Under the pieces are notes generated by a model. That model did no database searches, was not told the DNA's origin, and saw only the letters and a list, made by a program, of their open reading frames with translations. Shown here in pieces: positions 42,939 through 49,236 of a stretch of DNA of 49,236 nt. Made by a program: the position numbers and the translations under genes. The DNA comes from Mycolicibacterium pyrenivorans. GTDB taxonomy: Bacteria > Actinomycetota > Actinomycetes > Mycobacteriales > Mycobacteriaceae. The stretch is from positions 1 through 49,236 of the forward strand of contig NZ_JACKSH010000260.1 in the NCBI RefSeq assembly GCF_025821625.1, given 5' to 3'. Within the stretch, counting starts at the first letter, position 1; each line of letters starts with the position of its first letter.

Positions 42939-43514
42939 TCATGGTGTGCGGACGCCGCCGATGACGGTGCGGGTGATCGACTCGGCCCGCCCGCGTGCGA
43001 AGGATCGCCCCTCGCTCAGGATCGCGTAGACGACACCGCCGACGATCGCATCGGCAGCGTCCTTGGCCACCGCAGGGTCGAAACCCGCGGCCAGCAACCG
43101 GCTTCGCACGGTTTCGTGCAGCGGCGTGCTGAACCCCGCGCGCAAGCGGGCTGCGGTGTCGGGATGCTCCATCCCGGCGGTGGTGAGGATTCGCAACATG
43201 GCGTTCCCGCGAGCGGTCGTCAAGGCCGCCGCGAGGTCGACCGCCCACCTACAGACGTCGGCGGCGACGTCGTCGGTCGGTGTGATGGGCCGCAGGATCC
43301 TGTCGGCGTCCTCCAGGATGACATCGGCGACGAGCGCGTGCCTGCTCGGCCACCAGCGGTAGATGGTCTGCTTGCCGACGCCGGCGCGGGCGGCGACCGC
43401 CTCGATGCTGAGCTTGTCGAAGCCGCGTTCCAGCAGCAGTTCCCGGGTGGCGCGCACGATGGCCATGCGTGACTTCTCACTGCGCCTCCTGGGCGTCGTG
43501 ATCTGGGTGGCCAT
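42939..43514 (-). CDS. TetR-family transcriptional regulator
   Basis: A 191-residue TetR protein. The HTH is KLSIEAVAARAGVGKQTIYRWWPSRHALVADV (about 35-66), of the type with YRWW that is frequent in actinobacteria. The rest is the ligand domain. ATG 43514 is chosen; the frame opens upstream into the epimerase gene as antisense. It is divergent from the epimerase-led operon with the palindrome at 43567-43585 between, so it likely represses that operon. Confidence 0.88.
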   Translation of the reverse strand: MATQITTPRRRSEKSRMAIVRATRELLLERGFDKLSIEAVAARAGVGKQTIYRWWPSRHALVADVILEDADRILRPITPTDDVAADVCRWAVDLAAALTTARGNAMLRILTTAGMEHPDTAARLRAGFSTPLHETVRSRLLAAGFDPAVAKDAADAIVGGVVYAILSEGRSFARGRAESITRTVIGGVRTP

Positions 43515-43566
43515 CAGCGGACCCCCGGCTTTACACGCTGGGACATCGCCCGTAGTCTGCCACAAG

Positions 43567-43585
43567 ACGAGACGTTGCGTCTCGT
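43567..43585. promoter_or_regulatory. 19-bp palindromic operator candidate for the downstream TetR
   Basis: ACGAGACG (43567-43574) and CGTCTCGT (43578-43585) form a perfect inverted repeat around TTG, a typical TetR-type operator shape. It lies 53 nt from the tetR ATG and 36 nt upstream of the epimerase ATG, between the two divergent genes. Confidence 0.7.
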
Positions 43586-43620
43586 AAAGACCTGCGGAGG
43601 ACGAAACTGGTGTTCGGCTG

Positions 43621-44637
43621 ATGGCGGGAACGAAGCTGGTGATCGGAGCCAGCGGCTTCCTCGGATCCCATGTCACCAAGCAGCTCGTCGCGCAGGGCGA
43701 CGACGTGCGCGTGCTGATTCGCGCCACCAGCTCGACGCGCGGCATCGACGGGCTGCCCGTCGACATCCGCCACGGCGACATCTTCGACACCCCCGCGCTT
43801 CGCGCCGCCATGGACGGATGCGATGTCGTCCACTACTGCGTGGTCGACGCGCGTCCGTGGCTGCTGGACACCGCGCCGATGTGGCGCACCAATGTCGAGG
43901 GCCTTGCCAATGTCCTCGATGTGGCGGTCGAGGCCGATCTGAAGCGCTTCGTGTTCACCAGCTCGATCGGCACCATCGGTCGGTCCGAGGAGGGGTTCGC
44001 CGACGAGGGCACCGTCCACAACTGGCTCGACGTCGGCGGCGACTACATCCGTTCCCGGGTGGCGGCCGAGGAGTTGGTGTTGCGCGCCTGCCGTCAGAGA
44101 GGCCTGCCCGGCGTGGCGATGTGCGTCGCGAACACCTACGGTCCCGGCGACTGGCTGCCGACGCCCCACGGGGGCCTGCTCAGAGCCGCCGTGCGCGGAA
44201 AAGTGCCGTTCTACATCGACGGCTACGAGGCTGAGGTGGTGGGCATCGAGGACGCGGCACAGGCGATGGTCCTCGCCGGCGAACGGGGGCGGATCGGTGA
44301 ACGCTACATCGTGTCCGAGCGATTCATGAGCACCCGCGAGGTATACGAGATCGGCTGCACGGCAGTCGGTGTCGCACCACCGAAGTGGGGGATACCGATC
44401 CGGCTGTTGTCGGTGGCCGCCCACGTCAACGGGGTCTTCGCACGCCTGCGGGGCACGGACACCAAGCTGACGCCGCTCAACATCCGCCTGATGCACATCA
44501 TGACCCCGCTCGACCATTCCAAGGCCGTCCGGGAGCTGGGCTGGCAACCACGACCCACCCCCGAGTCGATCGTTGCAGCGGCGCATTTCTTCCGCGAAGG
44601 CCACCGCAGGCCGGTGTCCGCTCAGGAGCGCCGATGA
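43621..44637 (+). CDS. NAD-dependent epimerase/dehydratase (extended SDR)
   Basis: A 338-residue extended SDR. The dinucleotide motif GASGFLG is at 9-15. The serine of the triad is in VFTSSIGTIG (about 111-120). The expected YxxxK reads YIRSR, giving Tyr142 and Arg146 in place of lysine. NTYGPGDW and FYIDGYEAEVVGIEDAA are typical of the family. ATG 43621 has no close ribosome site; GGAGG lies 20 nt upstream and fits a GTG-TTC-GGC-TGA mini-frame whose stop overlaps the ATG. First gene of a five-gene rightward operon; the next gene overlaps its stop by ATGA. Confidence 0.88.
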   Translation: MAGTKLVIGASGFLGSHVTKQLVAQGDDVRVLIRATSSTRGIDGLPVDIRHGDIFDTPALRAAMDGCDVVHYCVVDARPWLLDTAPMWRTNVEGLANVLDVAVEADLKRFVFTSSIGTIGRSEEGFADEGTVHNWLDVGGDYIRSRVAAEELVLRACRQRGLPGVAMCVANTYGPGDWLPTPHGGLLRAAVRGKVPFYIDGYEAEVVGIEDAAQAMVLAGERGRIGERYIVSERFMSTREVYEIGCTAVGVAPPKWGIPIRLLSVAAHVNGVFARLRGTDTKLTPLNIRLMHIMTPLDHSKAVRELGWQPRPTPESIVAAAHFFREGHRRPVSAQERR

Positions 44638-46880
44638 CGATCGGACTCATGCCCGAGCAGCGGCAGCTGGCCGAAGCCGTCGCGCAGTTCGCCGCCAGGC
44701 ACGCGCCGATCGAGAAGACGCGCAAGACCTTCGACGCGCTCGCTGCGGGCGACCTGCCCCTGTGGTGGGATGACTTCGTCGCCAACGGCTTTCACGCGGT
44801 GCACCTGCCCGAGGATGTGGGTGGCCAGGGCGGCACGTTGACCGACACCGCCTGCGTGGTCGAGGCGGCGGCGACAGCGTTGCTGCCCGGCCCTGTGGTG
44901 CCCACGGTGACAGCGGGTGCGGTCGCGATGCTGGCCGACGACACGCCCGACACCCGAACGTTGTGGGGGCGACTGGCCGACGGCGTCTCCGCCGCGGTGA
45001 TCCTGCCCGATGACCGTGGCCTTCGCGCAACGTCGACGGATGCCGGGTGGGTGGTGAGCGGTGCGTCGACGGCGACGCTCGGGCTGTGCTCGGCGCAGGT
45101 GATCCTGGTGGCCGCGGCCACCGCCGACGACGGCGCCAAGGCCTTGGGGGACGGCACCGTGTGGTTTGCGCTGGACCCGTCCCGCCCAGAGGTCGGCATC
45201 GATGTCCTCAACGGCACCGACAAGACGACTGATGTCGGGGTGCTGAGACTGGACGGATATCGCTGCGCCCGGGATTCGGTGCTCACAGGTATCGACGACG
45301 ACCGAGCACGAAGCCTTGCGGTGGCGCTGACGGCCAGTGCGGCCTCCGGGGCGGTCCGGTGGTGCGTCGACGCCGTCACCGCTCATTTGCGCACCAGGGA
45401 GCAGTTCGGCAGGCCGATCGGTGCCTTTCAGGCGTTGCAGCACCAGGCGGCCATGCTGTTGGTGAACAGTGAGCTGGCGACCTCGGCGGCCTGGGATGCG
45501 GTGAGGTCGGCGTCCGAGGGGCCGGTGCAGAACAGGATCGCCGCGGCGGGTGCTGCGCTGATGGCGGTGTCCCCGGCACCCGAACTCGTCCTCGACGCGC
45601 TCACCATGTTCGGGGCGATCGGCTACACCTGGGAGCACGATCTACACCTCTACTGGCGCAAGACCACCAGTCTGGCGGCGTCGATCGGTCCGGCTGGGCG
45701 GTTCGCTGAGGCACTCGGAGATCTCACCCGCACCGAAAACCGCGACGTCGCAGTAAAACTGGGCGACGTCGACGCGGAGTTCCGGCGCAGTGTGGCGGCC
45801 TTGCTCGACGAGGCTGGGACTCTGCGTAACGACCGGCCCGGCCGGCAGGGCGACTACGAGAACCTCGCCACCGGGCCGCAACGCACGCTGATCGCCGAAG
45901 CCGGCCTGATCGCCCCGCACTGGCCGCGACCGTGGGGCGTGAACGCCTCGCAACTGCAGCTGCTCATCATCGACGAGGAGTTCGCCCGCAGGCCCGATCT
46001 GGTCCGACCGTCCCTCGGCATCGCCGAATGGATTCTGCCGACGCTGATCAGCTCGGCCCCCGAGACCCTCCAGCAGCGGTTCATCCCGCCGACGCAGCGC
46101 GGTGAACTCGGCTGGTGCCAGCTGTTCAGCGAGCCCGGGGCCGGGTCCGACCTCGCCTCGCTGACGACGCGGGCGACGAAGGTCGACGGCGGCTGGCGGA
46201 TCAACGGCCACAAGATCTGGACCTCCTCGGCCCACACCGCCGACTTCGGGGCGTTGCTGGCGCGCACCGACCCCGACGCCGCCAAGCATCGCGGCCTGGG
46301 TTACTTCATCGTGGACATGCGGTCTGAAGGCATTGAGCTGCAACCTATCCGGCAGGCCACCGGGGAGGCGCACTTCAACGAGGTGTTCCTGACCGATGTG
46401 TTCGTCCCCGACGAGATGCTGCTGGGTGGGCCCACCGATGGATGGAGCCAGGCGATCGCGACGATGGCTCAGGAGCGGGTGGCCATCAGCGGATACGTCA
46501 ACTTCGACCGTGCCAGCATCCTGCGGCGGCTGGCCGACGAGGAGAGACCAGACCACAGCCGGGTGCTGTGCGCGCTCGGGGAGGCCGACGCGTACGCCAA
46601 TGCCATCAAGGTGCTGGCGGTGCGCGAGGTGCTGCGGTTGCTCGACGGGCAGGCGGCGGGTCCGGCCTCCAGCATTGCCAAGGTCGCGATGAACGTGATG
46701 CTGCGCCGGATCTTCAAGGCCACCCTCGAGTTGACAGCGCCGTCGGCACTGATCGAGGACTCCGACCCGGCGATCATCGAGCCGTACTTCCATCTGCCTG
46801 CCGAGCTGATCGGCGGGGGAACGAAGGAGATTCAGCTCAACATCATCGCGCAGATGATTCTCGGGCTGCCCCGCAAGTGA
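44634..46880 (+). CDS. Bidomain acyl-CoA dehydrogenase
   Basis: A 748-residue protein with two ACAD halves. The N-half (about 1-380) includes the RWCVDAVTAHLRTREQFGRPIG helix; the C-half (about 395-748) has LFSEPGAGSDLASLTTRA, GWRINGHKIWTSSA and the FAD-binding end AELIGGGTKEIQLNIIAQ. Fused ACADs of this size resemble mycobacterial FadE34, which handles the short steroid side chain; that link is by size and layout only. It should dehydrogenate an acyl-CoA. ATG 44634 overlaps the epimerase stop. Confidence 0.9.
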   Translation: MTIGLMPEQRQLAEAVAQFAARHAPIEKTRKTFDALAAGDLPLWWDDFVANGFHAVHLPEDVGGQGGTLTDTACVVEAAATALLPGPVVPTVTAGAVAMLADDTPDTRTLWGRLADGVSAAVILPDDRGLRATSTDAGWVVSGASTATLGLCSAQVILVAAATADDGAKALGDGTVWFALDPSRPEVGIDVLNGTDKTTDVGVLRLDGYRCARDSVLTGIDDDRARSLAVALTASAASGAVRWCVDAVTAHLRTREQFGRPIGAFQALQHQAAMLLVNSELATSAAWDAVRSASEGPVQNRIAAAGAALMAVSPAPELVLDALTMFGAIGYTWEHDLHLYWRKTTSLAASIGPAGRFAEALGDLTRTENRDVAVKLGDVDAEFRRSVAALLDEAGTLRNDRPGRQGDYENLATGPQRTLIAEAGLIAPHWPRPWGVNASQLQLLIIDEEFARRPDLVRPSLGIAEWILPTLISSAPETLQQRFIPPTQRGELGWCQLFSEPGAGSDLASLTTRATKVDGGWRINGHKIWTSSAHTADFGALLARTDPDAAKHRGLGYFIVDMRSEGIELQPIRQATGEAHFNEVFLTDVFVPDEMLLGGPTDGWSQAIATMAQERVAISGYVNFDRASILRRLADEERPDHSRVLCALGEADAYANAIKVLAVREVLRLLDGQAAGPASSIAKVAMNVMLRRIFKATLELTAPSALIEDSDPAIIEPYFHLPAELIGGGTKEIQLNIIAQMILGLPRK

Positions 46881-46899
46881 TGCACGTCGACAGGACTGA

Positions 46900-48141
46900 G
46901 TGACCATGGGTTTGCGCGGTGACGCCGCGATCGTCGGCTATGTCGAGTTGCCCCCGGAGCGGCTGAACAAGGCCACCCCCGCTCCGTTCACGCTGGAGCA
47001 ATGGGCCGAGCTAGGCGCGGCGGCGCTGGCCGACGCGGGGCTTCCGGGCGAGTCGGTCGACGGGATCGTCACCACACATCTGGCCGAGTCGGAGATCTTC
47101 GTCCCGTCGACGGTGGCGGAATACCTCGGTGTGCGGGCGAACTTCGCCGAATTGGTCGATCTCGGCGGCGCCAGCGCGGTGGGCATGGTGTGGCGCGCGG
47201 CCGCGGCGATCGAGCTGGGGATCTGCGATGTGGTGCTTTGTGCGATACCCGCCCGCTACATCACTCCGACGTCGGAGAAGAAGCCGAGGCCGTTGGTCGA
47301 CGCGATGTTCTTCGGGGCGTCGAGCAACCAGTACGGTTCCCCGCAGGCGGAATTCGAGATCCCCTACGGGAACCTGGGTCAGAACGGTCCCTATGGTCAG
47401 GTCGCCCAGCGTTACGCCTCGGTGTACGGCTACGACGAGCGCGCGATGGCCAAGATCGTGGTGGATCAGCGCGTCAACGCCAACCACACCGACGGGGCGA
47501 TCTGGAAGGACAAGACCCTCACGATCGAGGACGTGCTCGCCAGTCCCGTCATCGCCGATCCGCTGCACATGCTCGAGATCGTCATGCCGTGCGTCGGCGG
47601 CGCGGCCGTGGTCGTCGCGAGCGCTGATGTCGCAGCCCGTTCGGCGAATCGGCCGGTGTGGATCAAGGGTTTCGGTGAGCAGGTGCCCTACAAGACGCCG
47701 ACGTACGCCGAGGACCTGCTGCAGACGCCGATCATCCGGGCAGCCGAGACCGCGTTCGCGATGTCGGGTCTCACCCGCGAACAGATGGACATGGTGTCGA
47801 TCTACGACTGCTACACGATCACCGTCCTGTTGAGCCTCGAGGATGCGGGTTTCTGCGAGAAGGGCAAGGGGATGGAGTTCGTCGCCCAGCACGACCTGAC
47901 GTTCCGCGGTGATTTCCCGCTCAACACCGCGGGCGGTCAGCTCGGTTTCGGACAGGCAGCCAACGCCGGCGGTATGCACCACGTCTGCGACGCGACCCGC
48001 CAGATCATGGGCCGCGCCGGTGCCGCCCAGGTGGCCCGCACGCGTGGAGGAAAGAACGGCCACGCCTGCGACCGGGCCTTCGTCTCGGGCAACGGCGGAA
48101 TCCTGTCCGAACAGACCACGCTCGTCCTGGAAGGGGACTGA
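46900..48141 (+). CDS. SCP-X/Ltp-type thiolase-like protein (lipid transfer protein family)
   Basis: A 413-residue thiolase-fold protein with IVGYVELP at the start, VDLGGASAVGMVWRAA and SIYDCYTITVLLSLEDAGFC in the middle, and the C-terminal NAGGMHHVCDATRQIMG. This belongs to the Ltp group, some of which cleave steroid side chains as retro-aldolases together with a DUF35 protein. Here the DUF35 gene follows at once. GTG 46900 has AGGA upstream; ATG 46906 is possible. It lies 19 nt after the dehydrogenase gene. Confidence 0.88.
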   Translation: MTMGLRGDAAIVGYVELPPERLNKATPAPFTLEQWAELGAAALADAGLPGESVDGIVTTHLAESEIFVPSTVAEYLGVRANFAELVDLGGASAVGMVWRAAAAIELGICDVVLCAIPARYITPTSEKKPRPLVDAMFFGASSNQYGSPQAEFEIPYGNLGQNGPYGQVAQRYASVYGYDERAMAKIVVDQRVNANHTDGAIWKDKTLTIEDVLASPVIADPLHMLEIVMPCVGGAAVVVASADVAARSANRPVWIKGFGEQVPYKTPTYAEDLLQTPIIRAAETAFAMSGLTREQMDMVSIYDCYTITVLLSLEDAGFCEKGKGMEFVAQHDLTFRGDFPLNTAGGQLGFGQAANAGGMHHVCDATRQIMGRAGAAQVARTRGGKNGHACDRAFVSGNGGILSEQTTLVLEGD

Positions 48142-48143
48142 CG

Positions 48144-48569
48144 TTGACCAGTTCGATGTTCCAGCGGCCGATGCCGGTCAAGACCCCCACCAGCGCGCCG
48201 TTCTGGGATGCCCTCGCCGAGCATCGTGTGGTCATCCAGTATTCGCCGTCGTCGCAGTCCTACGTCTTCTATCCGCGGGTGCGCGCGCCGAGGACACTCG
48301 CCGACGACCTGGAGTGGCGGGAGATCTCCGGCATGGGGACGGTGTACTCGTTCACGGTGGCGCGCCGCCCGGTGGGACCGCACTTCGTCGACGCGGTGCC
48401 GCAACTGCTCGCCATCGTGGAATGGGATGAGGGGCCGCGCTTCTCCACCGAACTGGTCAACGTCGCGCCCGAGGACATCGAGGTCGGTATGCGGGTCAGG
48501 CCGGTGTTCTGCGACTATCCCGAGCACGACGTGACGATGTTGCGATACGAGCCGGCTGAGGGCTCGTAG
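48144..48569 (+). CDS. DUF35 OB-fold protein lacking the zinc-ribbon cysteines
   Basis: A 141-residue protein of the DUF35 (acyl-CoA-binding OB) type, the usual partner of Ltp-like thiolases. The OB part is clear (GMGTVYSFTVARRPVGPHF, VAPEDIEVGMRVRPVFCD). The N-terminal rubredoxin-like ribbon normally has four Cys; here the segment is VIQYSPSSQSYVFYPRVRAPR with none. TTG 48144 is taken with AAGGGG upstream; ATG 48156 is the alternative. Starts 3 nt after the thiolase gene. Confidence 0.85.
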   Translation: MTSSMFQRPMPVKTPTSAPFWDALAEHRVVIQYSPSSQSYVFYPRVRAPRTLADDLEWREISGMGTVYSFTVARRPVGPHFVDAVPQLLAIVEWDEGPRFSTELVNVAPEDIEVGMRVRPVFCDYPEHDVTMLRYEPAEGS

Positions 48570-48614
48570 GGGCAGACATCGACCGGCGCATGGCTGAGGG
48601 AACGGAGACATCAC

Positions 48615-49028
48615 ATGACCGAACGATCCGACATCCAGGACATCAGCGATGTGCTGGTGCGTTACGCGACCGGCATCGACAGACGTGACTGGACGCTGTT
48701 CCGCACCGTGTTCACCGACGACTGCGAACTTGACTACGGCGACATCGGCACGTGGAGCGGCGTCGACGCGGTCACCGAATTCATGGTCGCGGCACATGAG
48801 ATGGCGGGGCATACGATGCACCGGATCACCAACCAGGTCGTCTCCGTGGAGTGTGACACCGCCACCTCGCGTGCCTACGTCGACGCGCTGATCATGGCGC
48901 AGGACAACAGTTCCGGCGTCAACGCGGCCGGTTTCTACGACGACGAGTTCGTCCGCACCGACAACGGGTGGCGTCTGGCGCGACGTCGGTTCACCACGGT
49001 GCTCGTCCGGACAGTGGGTGGCCCGTGA
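48615..49028 (+). CDS. SnoaL-like/NTF2-fold protein
   Basis: A 137-residue cone-fold protein of the SnoaL type: IQDISDVLVRYATGIDRRDWTLFRTVF at the start, a pocket His in HTMHRITNQ and WRLARRRFTTVLV at the end. Members include dehydratases, isomerases and hydratases for steroids or polyketides; the function here is unknown. ATG 48615 follows AACGGAGACATCAC. The stop overlaps a GTG that begins the SDR fragment by GTGA. Confidence 0.85.
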   Translation: MTERSDIQDISDVLVRYATGIDRRDWTLFRTVFTDDCELDYGDIGTWSGVDAVTEFMVAAHEMAGHTMHRITNQVVSVECDTATSRAYVDALIMAQDNSSGVNAAGFYDDEFVRTDNGWRLARRRFTTVLVRTVGGP

Positions 49029-49075
49029 CATTCGCGCAGATGTACGGTCCCTGGGCACTCGTCGCCGGTGCGTCG
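49025..49075 (+). pseudogene. Short-chain dehydrogenase start, apparently truncated
   Basis: GTG 49025 overlaps the stop of the SnoaL-like gene by GTGA, as expected for the next operon gene. The first 17 codons give MTFAQMYGPWALVAGAS, a good SDR N-terminus up to the glycine motif (normally GASxGxG). After Ser17 the frame continues as WVSAAAMGEG and so on, unlike an SDR, and stays open to the window edge. From 49130 the DNA also encodes the C-terminus of a leftward gene. This looks like a deletion or rearrangement junction; a chance open frame past the true end cannot be excluded. Confidence 0.5.
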
Positions 49076-49129
49076 TGGGTGAGCGCCGCGGCGATGGGGG
49101 AGGGCCGAGCCCGATTCGACTTCAGGTGG

Positions 49130-49236
49130 CTAGTCGCTAATCGGCTGGGCCTGGAAGGGTTGGTACCACCACCAGTCGGCGCGTTCGCCGGTGGGCCCGG
49201 GGTATGGGGGTACTGCGGGTGGGGGTGTGGTGGGTG
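49130..49236 (-). CDS. C-terminus of an unidentified proline-rich protein (partial)
   Basis: On the minus strand a frame runs into the window and ends at TAG (49132-49130), giving 34 residues. They are proline-rich (PTTPPPAVPPYPGPTGE) and then ADWWWYQPFQAQPISD. The clustered aromatics look like a real protein end, and proline-rich tails of this kind are common in mycobacterial envelope proteins. Too little is present to name it. The 5' part lies beyond the window. Confidence 0.55.
   Translation of the reverse strand, partial: PTTPPPAVPPYPGPTGERADWWWYQPFQAQPISD

Noticed and set aside
1..49236. CRISPR array, insertion sequences or prophage
   Set aside because: No regularly spaced repeats, transposase, integrase or phage structural genes were seen on either strand.

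Overview
The window is high-GC actinobacterial DNA from a mycobacterium, most likely a fast-growing Mycolicibacterium type. It opens at the 3' end of a 5S rRNA gene. From there to a tRNA-Leu gene near 35.8 kb, the gene order follows the Mycobacterium tuberculosis Rv1316c-Rv1343c segment as I remember it: ogt, alkA, class III adenylate cyclase, nucS, methylmalonyl-CoA epimerase, fadA4, thioredoxin-like protein, glgB, glgE, glgP, dinG, pncB, clpS, DUF2017, P1 peptidase, mec-cysO-cysM, rhomboid, murI, Rv1339-type phosphodiesterase, rph, rdgB and the Rv1342c/Rv1343c pair. The PE_PGRS gene found in this stretch of M. tuberculosis is absent. No transposase, integrase, CRISPR array or phage gene is visible.

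Four inserts appear to interrupt this backbone. (1) At 2.3-8.1 kb lies a glycerol facilitator plus PTS-type dihydroxyacetone kinase operon (glpF-dhaK-dhaL-dhaM) with a divergent IclR regulator. Its DhaM carries EIIA, HPr and a full-length Enzyme I in one chain. (2) At 12.6 kb is a DUF3817 membrane protein. (3) At 21.2-22.6 kb is a secreted HEXXH metallopeptidase between glgP and dinG. (4) At 33.6-34.8 kb is a membrane acyltransferase whose 3' end overlaps rdgB by 133 nt.

Functional groups in the backbone are DNA repair (ogt, alkA, nucS, dinG, rdgB), the GlgE alpha-glucan pathway with GlgP, NAD salvage (pncB), protein quality control (clpS), the CysO/Mec/CysM route to cysteine, peptidoglycan D-glutamate supply (murI), and cAMP synthesis and hydrolysis (cyclase and phosphodiesterase).

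Downstream of tRNA-Leu (35.8-49.2 kb) the character changes to accessory and catabolic genes. They are an unrecognised 329-residue protein, a small membrane protein, a WhiB-like gene divergent from a TetR gene across a 40-bp near-perfect palindrome, an AraC regulator divergent from an amidohydrolase, an SRPBCC-sulfatase pair, a second TetR gene with a 19-bp palindrome, and a rightward operon. That operon runs NAD-dependent epimerase, bidomain acyl-CoA dehydrogenase, SCP-X/Ltp-type thiolase, DUF35 protein, SnoaL-like protein. It resembles side-chain shortening modules for sterol- or bile-acid-like acyl-CoAs. Its DUF35 partner has lost the zinc-ribbon cysteines. The operon ends in what looks like the first 17 codons of a short-chain dehydrogenase that stops abruptly, next to the C-terminus of a leftward gene at the window edge.

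No gap between genes exceeds 300 bases. The largest are the tRNA-Leu to 36034 gap (about 217 nt) and the glgE/glgP divergent gap (about 225 nt); I see no gene in either.
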